Shown here piece by piece: positions 24,079 through 37,520 of a stretch of 64,000 nt of DNA; within the stretch, counting starts at the first letter, position 1; each line of letters starts with the position of its first letter. The translations under genes were made by a program, and so were the position numbers. The stretch spans positions 9,672,001 through 9,736,000 of the forward strand of contig NC_016133.3 in assembly GCF_000005505.3 (NCBI RefSeq), in the 5' to 3' direction. Under the pieces are notes generated by a model, which searched no databases, was not told the DNA's origin, and saw nothing but the letters and a program-made list of their open reading frames with translations. This stretch comes from Brachypodium distachyon (Eukaryota > Streptophyta > Magnoliopsida > Poales > Poaceae).

Positions 24079-24760
24079 TTAGGTCTGAGTTGTCACTGAG
24101 CTTGTTGAAGAACTTGACACATGGAGATCCGCATCACCTAGTTTTTTTATTATCCTGAGAGTTCCTTCATGTGCTTGACTAAAAAACCCTAATTACTGCT
24201 AATTACATGTCCACATATTTTGGAGAGACAGATTCTAACAGTTAGTCCATTCTATACTAGATCTAGATCTGAAACAGAGGACGATTGCTTGCTCCATAGC
24301 CTTGCGCTACTATGACCCCTTACGCCTTTGTCTTTTCTTTGCGCTCTCTCTCCCTTCTTCTCTTTCTGTTCTCCTCCCCTTCTCGATCTACCATTGCAGT
24401 CGCCGTTCTCGTTGCCGCCTCGCCGGTTAAAAATAAAGTTAGGTTAACCCCTCCCCTTCTGCTCGCCCAGCCGTTGGATCCCTCCAGATCCAACAACGCA
24501 CAAAGCGTCCGTTGCCTGAGTCTTGGCACCGAACGTTCGGTGAGCTAAAACACTACTAGCAGGATCCAGCTCAGTCCAAAACAGATTAATCTTGGGAGCC
24601 GATCTGTTAGCGGGCTGGCTCAATTTGGGCTGGATCGACCTGACCAGCCACCTTCCTTCTTCCCACTTATCTCCAATTTTGTATGCGTCCTCCGCTGCAA
24701 CTTGCAGCCAGCCAACCCTCGAAACCCCATTCCAATTCCCTATACTAAAATACTATTTCC

Positions 24761-26884
24761 AACTATAGAATTTGCTTAGGCATTCTTGCCTTTACCCATC
24801 TCAGTCCTCGCTCGTCCCGCTCCTTCGTCAACCCTCGCCGCCGCCCCCCCGCATCCGCCGCCGCCGCCTCCCCCGCCGTCGCTGTCCAGTTGCCACCTCC
24901 AAATCCTGCACGGTATGCCCTCGGATCACTCCTGCTGTCGCTACTACTTCTAGCTGTTGCTCTGTTTGTGCGGGCCAACACTTTATTGGAGAGATCTGAG
25001 CTGGGCGCCTGGAGTCGTTAATAATGCCCTGTTTCTTGATTCGGCTAGGCGTTAGCAGATCGCTGGCGGGGAGGCTAGGATTTTGGGTTCCGGGGTTTTT
25101 CTGCTGCTTAGGTTTTTTTTTTTGGTTTCCTTCTTCTCCTTTGGGATTATGAGATAGGTTATGATGTCCCAGATGTGGAGTAATGTTGCTTGTGCCAGTT
25201 TGTTGCTTATTCGCTCAGTTTTCTGTTTTATGTTATAATAACTTGATTACAGCCGATCACATTAGGGGCTGTAATAAATCATGGCAGAGCAGTAGAGGTT
25301 TATGCAGTGGTAGTTGCTTCAAGAGTTGTTCATAGGATACTTAGGCATACGCTTTTTGAGCCTTTGTCCTGTTCTTTTCTTTTTGTGCAACCTTTAAATC
25401 CCATTTGCTTTGCATAAGAAAAGGTTTAAGGTTGGAGCTAGACAATTATCAAAGAGTTCTAAGGATGTTGGTGGTTTAGAAGCTAGTTTCCTTATTACAG
25501 ACTAGAACAACAGGTACTGTTGATACCCAAAATGAAATTGTACAAATATCTTAAACTATTCTTGTTGCTGCTAAACCTAAAATTGGGCTGAGCTCTCTGT
25601 TGATTGCATATTTCCTTAGACTGTCAGCCATATAACTCGATTGCATTTTATGCTTCAAAAAATCTTTAACTTAGGCGGAGCTCTCTGTTGATTGCATAGT
25701 TTATTAGATTCTCAGCTATATAATTGTATGCTTCATTTTTTTCATTCTTAACTGCTTAATCATCATATATAATTCTGTCCTGTTAATAATCAAGGTTTCA
25801 CATGGTTATATGTAGGCCATTTTCTGTAACCACATACCATACATCATATGCTTCTTGACTTGAAACATTAAGGAAACTGGGTTACATCCATAAGGTGTTT
25901 ACTTTGTAGTGCTTTGTTCCCAAGTATGTTTCCCCTCAGTCGAGAGCAAGCCAAGAACTTGACCACCATCTGCAATTTCTTTCTTGTGGTTGTACTCAGC
26001 ATTTTTATTCTCTGCTCATACCGTGGGAAGGAAATGGAGGCATACTGACCACCATCTTCATGATGTGAACATTGACATTGGTGGTTTGTCTAAAGTAACC
26101 AATAAAATTGACTCAGTGCACGCATAAGATGTTCAGGGGCGTTATGGGAGCAAAACTTTATCTTGCACTCATCGTTTTGTGGTTTGCCCAAACTATTAGA
26201 AAAAGGAAAAGGTAAATTCTTAAAATGGAGTATTGGTAAAAATGTAGGAGTAATATACAAATAAAGAGGATATCTACTGAAAGTTCTATTCATACACCAA
26301 ATTGAGGATCGATTGAACGGGTAGATTCAAAAAATTTACCTAAAGCTGGAGGCTGCTGTAGATGACTTTGTGCAAAATCTATCTAGTTTGGGGTGAATTT
26401 GGCTGGTGATTGAGGCAGATTTGCTTACACTTGATGGAGAAATTGAAAAGCAGGCAGTAAGCCGGTGACATTGACTGTACAGCACAAGGAAAGCATAGTA
26501 GAAATTGTTATTACTAGCACAACAGCCGTGCGTTGGTACAGATTCTCAAGGATAAGAAATAAACTCAGATGAAATCATTTATATCTGCCCATATATCAAC
26601 CTTTTATGGTGGATCTAAGAGATGATGTGGCCAAAGGGGACTGACCACCTCCACCGATTGAAATCTTTATAGGAGTAAAGATTTTGACGCAGATTGCTAT
26701 TTTTATGTTTACAAATAAATTGGCTCTAGTTGTTCGGGGAACAGAACTTGGGGGACGTTCTAAAAGAAATTTATCATACATATGGTTTGTCAAATTCTGA
26801 TAATGTTTGTCTAATGTACTTAATTGCTGTTGAAATACTTGCACTGTTTCTTCTCATGTAGTTTGGATTGTTGATAGTAAGAAC
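24761..26884 (+). other. 5' leader exon and long leader intron of the Cys/His repeat gene
   Basis: A GC-rich block at about 24770-24912 looks like a non-coding first exon, ending at a good donor (CACG/GTATGC at 24912-24913). A good acceptor, CTCATGTAG, ends at 26861, 24 bases before the first ATG. This predicts a leader intron of about 1.95 kb. No coding sequence or clear mobile element was recognised inside it. The exon start is not defined by anything visible. Confidence 0.45.
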
Positions 26885-29206
26885 ATGTTGTATATAGATT
26901 TGATGAGTTCCCAAGCTTCGAAGGCTGGATTGGAGCTCACAATACAGACACCGGCATTTGGTTACAATCAGAAACAACTGGAGAGTAGTAACCAACCTGT
27001 AATTGCTCACAATATAAGAACCAACTTATCTCATTCACTTGGTTTTTCTATGTCACAGACTTTCAATCAAACTGGTAGCAGAGAACAAAAAGGTTAGCAA
27101 ATATTGCTATGTAATAAACTTTTGATATGTCCAACACTAAAGATAAAAATTTATGGCGTGCAAATAATGTGGTTTTCTTTCTCCATGTATGTTTGTACTT
27201 AGATCAACCAATCTCAATGATTGGACATGGTCATTCTTCTCAACAAGGGGTAATTTTTCCCTACTCAACAATTTAAGTTGTGCTGCTTCAGAGATAACTT
27301 ATCTTCAAGCATGGTCCTCTTCCTTGAAAATTGATTTAACATCTATATTAACACTCCATGCAGGTGTATGCTTTGGAGCCTTCTTTCTATTGTGGTATGT
27401 ATTTTCTATGGTTAGTCTTATAATTTACTGATCTGATCAGATGCTACCTCAATTTCGTTATTAACCATGTAATGCTTGGATCAGGTGCAGATAAACATAC
27501 AATTATAATGGGGCATGACCATATCGCTCATATAAAGGTAACTTGGTCAGTCCCGAGCAATATTGTCCTGTATAATTACTAAATTCTGACATTTTCTGTG
27601 GTTCTTACTTCTCTGGCAATCACTAATTTCTGACATTTTGTGTGGTTCTTACTTTTCTGGCAGAAGCTCATGGCGGATGATTCCCTTGGGGGTATGTTCT
27701 CCGCCTCACTTCCCTAAAAGCATGTGATTTTGCAAGGATTTTTGTTCATACCAAAACCTTTGTGTGTCTGTTGTGTTTCATTGTTCTGGTATTGAATACA
27801 CTGTCGCTGATTATGCAAGTTTCTATTATTTGTTCTGAGATGATTCTCGTCCTTAAGCTACCGAAGTTAATTTCTGGCCTTTGTTTTTCTTTGGATTTAC
27901 CTCTACATTTGATGTGGTCCTGTATATTTTCCCATGACTATCAATATAAATATGTGAAATACTACTGTGATTAATTGTCACTTGTCTCAGTACTTATTAT
28001 GGAGTAGTTATTATGGTATCAGCTATTATTTATTGTCATTCTTTATATTACACCTTACATACAATCTATATCTTCTTATGTGTTTCTTGTTGTAAAATAG
28101 ACAGGAAAAGTTGCCAGGAACCTGGTTGCAATGAGGTTGTCGATGGAAGGGTAGTGTACTGTAATATTCACAGTGCAGGGCGTTCATACCAACAGAATAG
28201 TTACCTCCAGAGTGCACATAAGAGCTCAGATTTATATATGCCCCCTGTTAAAGGCAGCCATTGCACCAAACCTGGTTCCAGTACAGTGACATGCACTGAA
28301 CAAGATGTACATGTCAAGTATGATGTGGATGATCAATGCAAACTGAAGGATAGTTCTCGGAACACTCAGGGTGACACTGGTCAAGTTATCTTCCATGGGG
28401 CAGACATATGCAAGTACGAGAACTGCAGAAAGCAGGCCCAGGTGAACACAGTGTACTGTAAAATACATAGTGGTGGTACAAAGGGTTGCATGGCACGGGG
28501 GTGTATAAAAGCTGCACATGGAGGAACACCTCTATGCATTGGCCATGGAGGAGGGAAGCGGTGCATTGTTACTGGATGCCCGAATGCAGCATGTGGCCAA
28601 GGCCGTAGTGATCACTGCGTGAGGCATGGTGGTGGCAAGCGATGTAAATTTGAAGGCTGTGGGAAAGGTGCACAAGGGAACACAGACTTCTGCATCAGGC
28701 ATGGTGGGGGAAGGCGTTGCAAATCTCAAGGATGTACGAAGAGTGCACAAGGACGGACAGATTTCTGCATTAAGCACGGTGGCGGTAGCCGGTGCAAGTT
28801 CGTAGGATGCAATACAAGCGCAAAATGGGGGACAGATTTCTGCTCTGTGCATCGGAAGAGTCTGTCGAGCGAGGATAATGCTGCCCCTGAAGCTTTGCCA
28901 CTCCCTTCTGGAAAGCGCCGTCGGGCCAAGAAACCCAAAAAGGCAGTGAAGCCATCTGTGGTCTCCCAGGGAACTGTCACTGCTGGTGTATCTGTAGCTG
29001 GAAGCAGCACACAAGCAATGGGTATTCCTGTGGCAACCATGGTTTCAAACCGTGAATTATCACACAGGATTGTGATGGCAGCAGGGCAAGCTGCAATGGC
29101 TCCCTCTAAGGTGTTACCACTGTCCATCAAACCTCCGACAGCAGCTGGAGCGGTGGTTTCAGCGGAGAGGGAGGCGGCAACAAGCAGCATGATGCCAGGT
29201 CTCTAG
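26885..29206 (+). CDS. Cys/His tandem-repeat protein (often labelled WRKY19-like)
   Basis: Six coding exons (26885-27092, 27203-27249, 27364-27394, 27485-27537, 27664-27691, 28101-29206) encode 490 aa. A start at the in-frame ATG at 26903 is equally possible. Residues of about 125-375 hold seven units of the form C-x4-C-(about 10-12)-C-x2-H, most ending HGGG, for example RCKFEGCGKGAQGNTDFC. The ligand spacing suggests a small zinc-binding fold. A basic stretch, GKRRRAKKPKK (about 393-403), is a likely nuclear signal, and an Ala/Val-rich tail follows. Such repeats occur in plant proteins annotated 'WRKY transcription factor 19-like', though no WRKY domain is present here. Molecular function is unknown to me. 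The small middle exons (47, 31, 53 and 28 bases) rest on splice signals and frame only; the last exon is certain. Confidence 0.8.
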
Positions 29207-30501
29207 AAAGGCGATGTTGGTGCATTTGGAGGCATTGCATGGCTGCCAATCTCTAATTTATTGTCTCCAACTGAGGAACATCAAGTCTTCAGGAGATTTG
29301 TCCATAGTAACAAGTCATGGCTGTCAGCGGCTGATATTGCTCTCCATTTGGTTTGGTTTCTTTTTTCTGTGCAACTTGTCCATCTCATGATGTTCTATAA
29401 ACGCTGTGTGGTTATTAGAGTAACAAGTCATGGAAACTGTTTTCAGACTATGTGGATTGTGGAGTTGGGAACGGACAACTAGCAAAGGGGGTCTTTGCAT
29501 CCTGCAATCTGGTGCTGTTGGAAAGACTTGCCGTCTTGATGATGGGCAGAATGGGAGATAATTTGGTTATTGGAGTACTAGAATTATATTATGTTTACGC
29601 AGCCACCCATTTGTTGAATGTAGCCGTTGCCTGCTGCTCGCTTTGCATAATTTCTGTCCATTTCTTTTCTCAGTCTTGCGGGAAAAACCCCCTAAGAAAG
29701 TGCAATAGCAACGCACGGGCTGTCCGGATTTAACCCTTCCAAACAGTTTTAAGTGTAATACGACTTTAGGATTTTATGTTTGTGCCTTTTGAATTCGTGG
29801 ACTGAGATGTTGATCCGCTCCAAATTTATGGACTAGGGTATTTTACTGTTTATTAAATTCATCATGATATATATCATCGTCTTATATTTATTTGATATCA
29901 TAAATATTAGTGTATTTTTCTACAAACTAGTTTGACTTGGTAGTTGGTACAAGGCCAGGACATTTTATAAAATGTAACGGAGAGAGTTTTGGTTATGAGT
30001 TCCTGAAATGTATTCCAATGTAGGACCAACTCCTTCCGATGTACGACCAACTCCCTTAAATCTATCACTAACGCGTGTAACATCATCAGAATATAGCAAG
30101 TCCAACACAAACGAGTTGGATATGCACAAATGACAAATGCAATGCACTTCCTCTCCAGATCCATACTGCAGTCTAGCCTATCTGAGATATGCAGTTCCTT
30201 GCACTGGAAAACCTCAACACTGACAAACTTAATGATCTGTCAAATGTGATATGCCTCAAATGAAAGTCAGCGATTCCTCGATGGCTATATTTGAATGCTC
30301 CAAGCCATATTCTCAGTTCACTGTAAATTGTCTTGATCCTTCTTATTGAATAGATTCCAATACCTCAATGTTTATCTTCTAATATTATTTTCAACTGCAA
30401 ATGGAAGACAACCGACATGATATATCAGTTTAGAAAATGGACAGCAAAATCAGCAATGATACAAGTTAGCAATTGTACTGACCACAAGAAGGCAAATGAC
30501 C
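29207..30501. other. Spacer between convergent genes
   Basis: The Cys/His repeat gene and MKK3 end facing each other here, so both 3' UTRs lie within this stretch. Sequence around 29850-29990 (TTTTTCTACAAACTAGTTTG, then AACGGAGAGAG) resembles one arm of a decayed Stowaway-like element. No gene was found. Confidence 0.5.
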
Positions 30502-33500
30502 TCATGTGTCGGCGATGTGCAGCTCTTGCTTTGATATGACGTAACATCCCAGGGCAGTCCCTGGCTCCATGAAAAAATCTTCTTGGAAATGGCCAGCCTG
30601 CTTACTGAGAATGTCAGGGGAGAGTTCGTCGATGCTTAGCATCCCTTCAGCACGCACCCCATCTGCACAGACGACGAACTCATTCCCCACAATGAATGAG
30701 CCAGACACCCGAACCCTCATCCCTTCTTCCCCATGTGAACGGCAGTAAACCTTCTCCATTACATGAGCAATCTTCTCGCAAGGGCTGTTACCTTTCAGCA
30801 TTTTCCTTATTCTTGACAAAGTCTCGAATATCTCGCTCTTACCAACATGGGTTTCCCCTGAGAAACTAGAATTAAAAAAATAATACTAAGAGTATGTCAA
30901 TTGATTTGCACAGTTCCTGTGTAAGAATTAGATTTTGCTCTCAGCTGTCGCAATGGTAACAGGAACATAAAAGTTGAATTTAATTCCAGAGAAAAAGGGT
31001 AAGGACACATGCCAGCAAAACAGTGGAAACAAAAGTACTTTGGACAACTGGAAAGCACAACAAGGGATTGCTTGCTACAACAGAATCTCTCGAGATTCTC
31101 CCATACCTGAAAATAGAATCTTGTTGATAGAATGTCTTCATGTGACACCATTGGTCATCGCCGCCATCAAAGATCAGGTAGTAATGTACAGCAAGCATCT
31201 GAGATAAACATATCAATATGATTGTAAGTCGTGCAAATGAATAGTTGAACCAATTCTAATCATCAACCTTTGGCCTCCAGAGTAAGCATTCAGACATGTG
31301 CTTATGATTCAAGCCACAAGCAAGGAAAGGGAATATCACAAATTCAATATCAAAATTCACCTCAAAAAAGAAAATTCAATATCAAAATGAGTATGTGACT
31401 TGCGTTCTATTGAGGAAATAGCATTTCGGGATCAAAAGGTTATACTGTTCAGATGAGGAGGTGTAAGTTCTTTTTTGAGTAAAATGCATCAGAGGTCCTA
31501 ATTCTTTCGCAAAGATCCCAAGTTAGTCCTAATTCTTTGAAACTGCACGTTTTAATCCCAATAGTTTCATAAGTGGTTCAGCACAGGTCCTAATGTGGCA
31601 TGGGCGCGTGTCTTCTGTCCATGTGGCTATTTGGGCTCACAAGTCGGGCGACAAGCTGGACTTCCCTTTTGCAAAAACAAAACCTGCCTCCTTCCTTTTT
31701 CTCCCCTGTAAGCCCTTCTCCTCTTTCTCTGCTCTGCTGCTGCATGCCGAGGCCATTGTTGGTCATTGTTCATGGCCTCTTTCCGCCGGCGCTGGCGTTG
31801 GCGACGACGGCAGCAAAGGAACAGAAAGAGCCGTGATGCATTTTTCTTCCTTTTTCTCTCCGTTACGCGGCGGGGAGGACGAGGCGGGCGGTAGCGGAGG
31901 TGTGATGCATTACGCGGCGGCGAGGACGAGGTGGGAGGTGGCCATGGCTTCGAGGTGGGGATTTGCTGCCGTGTTGGTGGGGAAATTTTGGGGGCGGGGG
32001 AGCAAAAGGAAGAAAAAGGAAGGAGGCAGGTGTTTTTTGCAAAAGGAATTCCAGCTTGTCACGACATGTGGGCCCAAATAGCCACGTGGACAGAAGACAA
32101 GCACCCATGCCACATTAGGACCTGTGCTGAACCACTTATGAAACTATTGGGACTAAAACGTGCAGTTTCAAAGAATTAGGACTAACTTAGGACCTTTACG
32201 AAAGAAGTAGGACTACTCTTCTTTTTTCAGAAAGAGTTGCCTTCTTACTGGTCCTAACATATGGTGGCTTTTAGTAACTAGATGAAAAACACAAACTTCA
32301 ATGACCCTAAGCTATCACAGATGTGCACACATGGTCATGTGCTGAGAAGATGACATCTATGGATTCAAGTTATGGCCTTCTAAATTATTATTGTTAGTTT
32401 TTGCATATGAAAGAAAAACAAATTCCATACAGTTTTTTCTGGGATCGACCAGTGTTAACCGATTCTCGGTGAGCTCTGAAATTTTAACAAGATTTCAATC
32501 CCTGATCATGAAAAGTCTAGATTAAAATCATTGAGACAACTGTGGTGATCATTCAATTTATTTGTGACATCATCCTATTGTGATATTGTTTAGGCCTAGT
32601 TAACATCATTGTATGTGAACTTTTGGAATATCAGGTTCAGTTTCTTGTCATATGGAAATGAAGTAGCACAGAAAAAAAAATGCTGACAAAATCTATAAGG
32701 AACTCACATGTGCTATCTGTGATAATCTTTCTGATGGATCGTGAACACTTTTATTGTACTCTGACAAGTCTACACCCGGTCCCTCATATCTCTTGATGAA
32801 GGAATGCGACAAAAGCTACAAAATATTCAGCATACGATTTAACATTAAGAAAAACTCTGATTTCAGAGAAAATAAACTCAGATTCATCTTCATGCAAATG
32901 TAATCTATTTACTTGGCATTAGACAATTAGGTAAAGTATTTCAGCATGTTAGTCTGTTTTTCTCCAATCGACACTTCATACTGTTCTTTCTTTTGTGATT
33001 AACACCTTATATATATTAACTAAATAATCTTAGATACTGTGTTTCAAAATCCTATACAGCATGCGTGTCGCAAAATTTATGAAGTAAGATAACTCCTAGT
33101 GTTTCTCTTTAAAAAGAAGGCTAATCATACTAGATGTCACTTTACCTGATCACATGTTGGCCTTGCATCAGCATCTTTCTGCAAGCAAGCATTGATGAAT
33201 GAGCAAAACTCTTCTGAATAAATATCATGTGGTGGTGTTGGCGATGGGTCCTCCAATATCTGCAAGACTGCAACACAATAAGGTGGGAAGGGAGGATTGC
33301 ATTATACGTCAACAAAATAGTATTCATAAGAGGAACTAGTATAAACGGTAGATTATTGCACTATTATAAGACCATTCATCTCAGAAAGCACAAATGAAAT
33401 AGAAGTTCAAGACCAAGTAGAAACTTAGAAACGGATGCATAAGATGTCTGGAAAACAAGCCAAATTCTGAAATCAGCTTTGAGAAATAAATATACCAAAG

Positions 33501-36163
33501 GATGGAAATGCAAAACTTTTTTTTAATAAATCCAGTATCTTAAGAAAACAAGATACCAAATGCTATGGTGGTCAGACATTATACACATAAAAGAAGACCA
33601 TGTTTTGTTCCATCATAAATAAGATGATTAGGAAAGCCAGTAGAAATTATAAAAATGCCTACTGCTTGACTACCAACAGTTCACCTGCAGCATGAGATCG
33701 GCCTCGCCTCCATTTACATCATATGGGTATCTTCCAGTTGCACACTCCAATGCTGTTAGTCCAAGGCTCCAGATATCAGCAGAATATGAGTAGCTTTCGT
33801 TCCGAATTCTCTCAGGAGACATATATGTGACACTGCCCAAGAAGGTAGCACACTGGAAGAAATTTACTACTCATATATATTGCTTATCCAATCCATATAG
33901 TCACATGTTGACTTCATACTATTTTTAAACAGTTTACTGGCACTAAGAGAACTTTTGGTCACCAAGAAGTAGCATACCATATCAATTGAATCATGCAGTC
34001 CTGAAGTCACACCAAAGTCCGTAATTTTCGTATCACCCTTTAGATTTAGCAGCAAATTTGCTGGCTTTATATCTCTATGCACTAAATGCCTCACTTCATG
34101 CAAGTAGCGCAGAGCCTAATAAATTAACATAGAACACCTAGTTACTTAAAGAGTTTTTCTGTTCACAGGCCTGATTTGAATAGAGTTAGAATCATAACAT
34201 ATAGGAATAGAACATGCGTACTAGCAACACTTTCTGCAGCATATGTGAAAGAACTGGTTCTGATATAAATTTCTTGACCCTGATAATGTCTGCTAATGAA
34301 CCACCATCCATATACTCAAGAGCAAAGTATATTTCTCCAGAATCAGGGGTGTAAAACACTCCATGGAATTCGACTAAACCTGGATAACAACATGCTTCAG
34401 ATAATGTTATAATCTCATTAAGAATCTGTTGCCTCCTTTCCTGTAATATATATAAGAGAACATATAAAAAATCAGCAAATACTCAATAGAAAGGTCCCTT
34501 TTTTTATACCAGAGGTCAAAATAAACTCTTTGAATCAAATGCAACACCTGTGTGAATCGAAAACAGCAGGATAGACATCATGAAATGATTAAAATGCTGA
34601 GTATCTGACCATATAAAATGGTACTCCCTCCGATCCATAATAGGTGTCTCAGGTTTAGTACAACTTTGTACTAACTTTGTACTAAATCTGAGACACTTAT
34701 TATGGATCGGAGGGAGTAGCATATGGACACAGAGCACCTTTTTTTCTTTTGAAACTCACAGAGCACCTGAATTGGTAGATATAACAAGTAAATTAACTGG
34801 GCCGAATGCTCATAAAATTAAAATTCTGTATGGCCTCTATTTCAAGGTTCATCAAGTTTGGGTTTGGTGTATCTTATCCAGTTCTACTTGCTGCATCTTG
34901 ATCCAAACAATTTGCAAGCAATGCTAGCGTACTATAAACATCTGCAACACAGAATAAGCTGAGAATTCTACTTGTTCCATGTGAATATTAATTAAAAGAA
35001 AAATAGGAAGAAAAACTGGATGTACATAACATTTTTTTATGTAAGACAGGGCGCATAGAAATGTCACCTTATGCCATATGGATAATAAAAATGATAAGCT
35101 CACCTTCTCAAAAATGTTTATTTTCTTCAGTGCCAAAACTCGATGAACTGGTACATAAATAGCTCTATGGACAACACTGCTTGCACCATTACCAACTGAA
35201 TCAAAAATATGCATATCATGACAAGAACACCGGAATGCCTTTTCAGAAGAATACTCGTCATCTGATCTAATTGTTCGTTTATGGAAGCCGCGCTCATTGA
35301 TGTTATATTCATCAGAAGATCTACTCAGCAAGTTGATAGTCCCACCATCCAAAACCTTTACAAAAAAAAGAGAGTAAAGAAAAAGAGCAATGTTATATTG
35401 TTTAGCATGTTTAAGGACAAAATAAATATATTATAGTTCATAATGTACCAATAAAAAATAAGGGTTGTTGTTATTGAGCAGGTGACTATTGCTTAACTTT
35501 CAGTGAAATTTCTCAACCATTGGCTCTAGATCCACGCAGATCACACCCTGACCTCCATATATAAAATTCCAGCAAAATCCTAACTGTGTGGCTCCTACCT
35601 CTTCTCTAACTCTGAGCTACTTGCCGTCGCCTTCCATTGATCTCTCTAGTGAGCTACCAAACTTACCACACATAAATCTCGCTGCATGTTTTTCTCGGGG
35701 GAATAACTCGGTACATTTCGAGAAATCTTTGGCTGAACAGCTGCAATAGTGTCTTGTAGCTCACTCTGATCTTCCTCAGTAATGTGTCTACTAGGGATAG
35801 TGCATATGAAAGGGGAAACACCTTGTCCGTTAAATTTTTTTTTTTTGAAAAAGCCTTGTCCGTTAATTACGTTTGTGTGGTTTGACTATTCCTAGAAGAT
35901 AGAAATAGAGTGGAGTAGCATACAAGTGCCGCGCATCATAGCACGACCTCGCAATCTTCAACCAAAATAAAGAGCTGAAACCATGCGCGTAATAGAAGTA
36001 GAGTGAAGTAACCGGACGCTTGCCGCTGCACTGAAACGGAATCAAGGGATGGGGGTCAGTTACCTACCTCACTGTCGTCGTCGGGGGCCGGCATAACATT
36101 GCCGTCGGCGTCGAAGAAGATGGGTTGCACCCTCCGCCTCAGGTCCTCCAGCCCAGCAGCCAT
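30502..36163 (-). CDS. MKK3: MAP kinase kinase 3 with NTF2-like domain
   Basis: Nine exons on the minus strand (36163-36068, 35355-35104, 34440-34222, 34115-33978, 33852-33685, 33259-33146, 32815-32708, 31198-31107, 30865-30502) give 516 aa, the usual MKK3 size. The kinase domain spans about 80-345: glycine loop VGNGASSVV (85-93), catalytic Lys near 109, HRDIKPAN with Asp204, DFG at 222-224, and activation loop S232-x5-T238 followed by GSVTYMSPE. An NTF2-like domain follows from about 355, a fusion specific to group B plant MKKs. MKK3 phosphorylates MAP kinases in ABA, jasmonate and light signalling; in barley and wheat it is a known seed-dormancy gene. All key kinase residues are present. 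Introns 2 and 7 contain transposable elements; the latter is a complete Mutator-like insertion. Confidence 0.96.
31477..32218. mobile_element. Mutator-like non-autonomous element in MKK3 intron 7
   Basis: The element is flanked by a perfect 9-bp target duplication, TTCTTTTTT (31468-31476 and 32219-32227). It starts GAGTAAAATGCATC and ends TACTC. The terminal inverted repeats are long, about 230 bp: TTAGTCCTAATTCTTTGAAA in the left arm is matched by its complement in the right arm, and the match continues through the CTGCCTCCTTCCTTTTT region. The 9-bp duplication and long arms identify the Mutator superfamily. The roughly 270-bp interior is GC-rich with GGCGGCG/GGAGGACGAGG runs, unlike the arms and the surrounding intron. 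No transposase is present. Confidence 0.88.
34622..34718. mobile_element. Near-perfect Stowaway MITE in MKK3 intron 2
   Basis: A 97-bp hairpin starts TACTCCCTCCGATCCATAAT and ends with its complement, ATTATGGATCGGAGGGAGTA. The inner arms (TCAGGTTTAGTACAA and TACTAAATCTGAG) match almost perfectly. The low divergence suggests a fairly recent insertion. Confidence 0.92.
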
Positions 36164-37520
36164 TATCACGAAGCAAAAGAAGATGGCGCGCGAGGTAGAG
36201 GCCGGAGGGCGTTGAAACAAGAGAGCCGCAAAGAGTGAAGCTGCGATTTTGCTTCCGGGGCCGGGAGCAGTATGGCACGCGCCGGCCGTCACGAAACAAA
36301 ACTCGAGGGAGGCGGCCAGGCCAGGGTAGGTCGGTATGGGGATTCCGGCGCGGTGCCTCCTCTTCCTTTGTCCCATCCCATCCCATCCCCCATCCATGTG
36401 CTCTCTTGTGCTCTCTTCTTCCTATCCCGATACTAGGACTGACTGACCTACCCGCGGAGGCAGACTTGACCAAAATGGAAGGAGCCTGCTATACCTGCCA
36501 CGTAGCACACATGCCGGCCATTCTCTGTTTGACCGTTCCTTGCTGCGGGTCCTCAATCTTTGGGGCATAGCAGAGGGCGTCTTGCCGCCACGCAGCACTC
36601 ACGTTTGTCAGCACTCGGCGGCCTTGGGCTAGACCTGTACGTCCTCCTCTCCATCTCTCCGTGTGTACGGGGCATGCGGGATCTCGTGTGGACACCATGG
36701 TAGCAAGGTGTTCGACGTAATGCTCCTGGCTTCCGATGCTGTCCCACTGGATCAATCCGAGTGACAACTTTTGTAGGAAATGCTCGAGAAAACTTTTGCA
36801 TAACTTCCAAACATATCGTATGTATTCTTCCCTGATTTTCTTCGAATAGGCTATTCCCTTATTGTTACTTCCCGTCCATGGGACCAACAAAACTTTTTAA
36901 CACAAGAGGTAAATCTATCCCAAAAACAATTGCTTTCCAGTTATAGAAAATTGTCAATAGCTTGTGTTGGGGCAATGGGATGCTTAAATGGGCTCGTAAG
37001 AATTTTAAATTATCCAAGCTTCTGTAACTTTATTGTTTGCATTGGAGTGCATTCTCTTGTATAGACTCTTGGTGATGTAGCATAATTCTTTCTCTTCAAG
37101 CGTCCCTCTAAGCATCTTTTGCATTAAAGATGGCCATAGCTATCTTTAGTGAATCAAGTGCGAATCAGTACTCTTCGTTTTACCTCTTTCTGTCCATCCT
37201 AAGAGCAATTATTCTCTTCTTAGAATCGGTACCAGTTGTAATGTTGGTTTGCAATATTTTATTTGATAGATCTTATGAGCTCTTCTTATAGATAGGTTTA
37301 TTAGCATTTCAATCCTATTACTTTCTAAATCGCGTACGCTTCAGGATAACTCACTCTCCTTTTATTGCTCTGTACTGTAAGCCGGACATTGGCATGCTTA
37401 TATATACCAACAACAAAAACATATGCACATCTTTAGTACATCAAGGGCAATTGTGCAACTCTATAGGATGCATATTTTCTATACCGTGGTTCCATTTGTG
37501 AAAAACGCGGATTCAATAAG
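36164..37520. other. Spacer: MKK3 promoter and GWD 3' region
   Basis: MKK3 and the glucan dikinase are both on the minus strand, so this 1.36 kb holds the MKK3 promoter and leader on its left and the dikinase 3' UTR on its right. The part near MKK3 (36170-36660) is GC-rich. The open frames there lack family signatures and were not called. No clear TATA box was identified. Confidence 0.5.

Larger units (their letters stand above)
19543..24760. other. Long repeat-bearing spacer
   Basis: More than 5 kb carries no convincing gene. Separately listed elements are at 20259-20325, 20431-20916, 21113-21216, 22807-23025 and 23937-24078. The segment 21970-22800 has phrases such as TTATACCACTTGTTAGAAAA that recall the intergenic part of degraded retroelements, but no retroelement protein could be read. 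The right end, from about 24300, is pyrimidine-rich and probably belongs to the promoter of the next gene. Confidence 0.5.

Noticed and set aside
31593..32081. Plus-strand open frame of 162 codons in the MKK3 intron
   Set aside because: It lies entirely within the Mutator-like element and crosses its inverted arms; no family signature.
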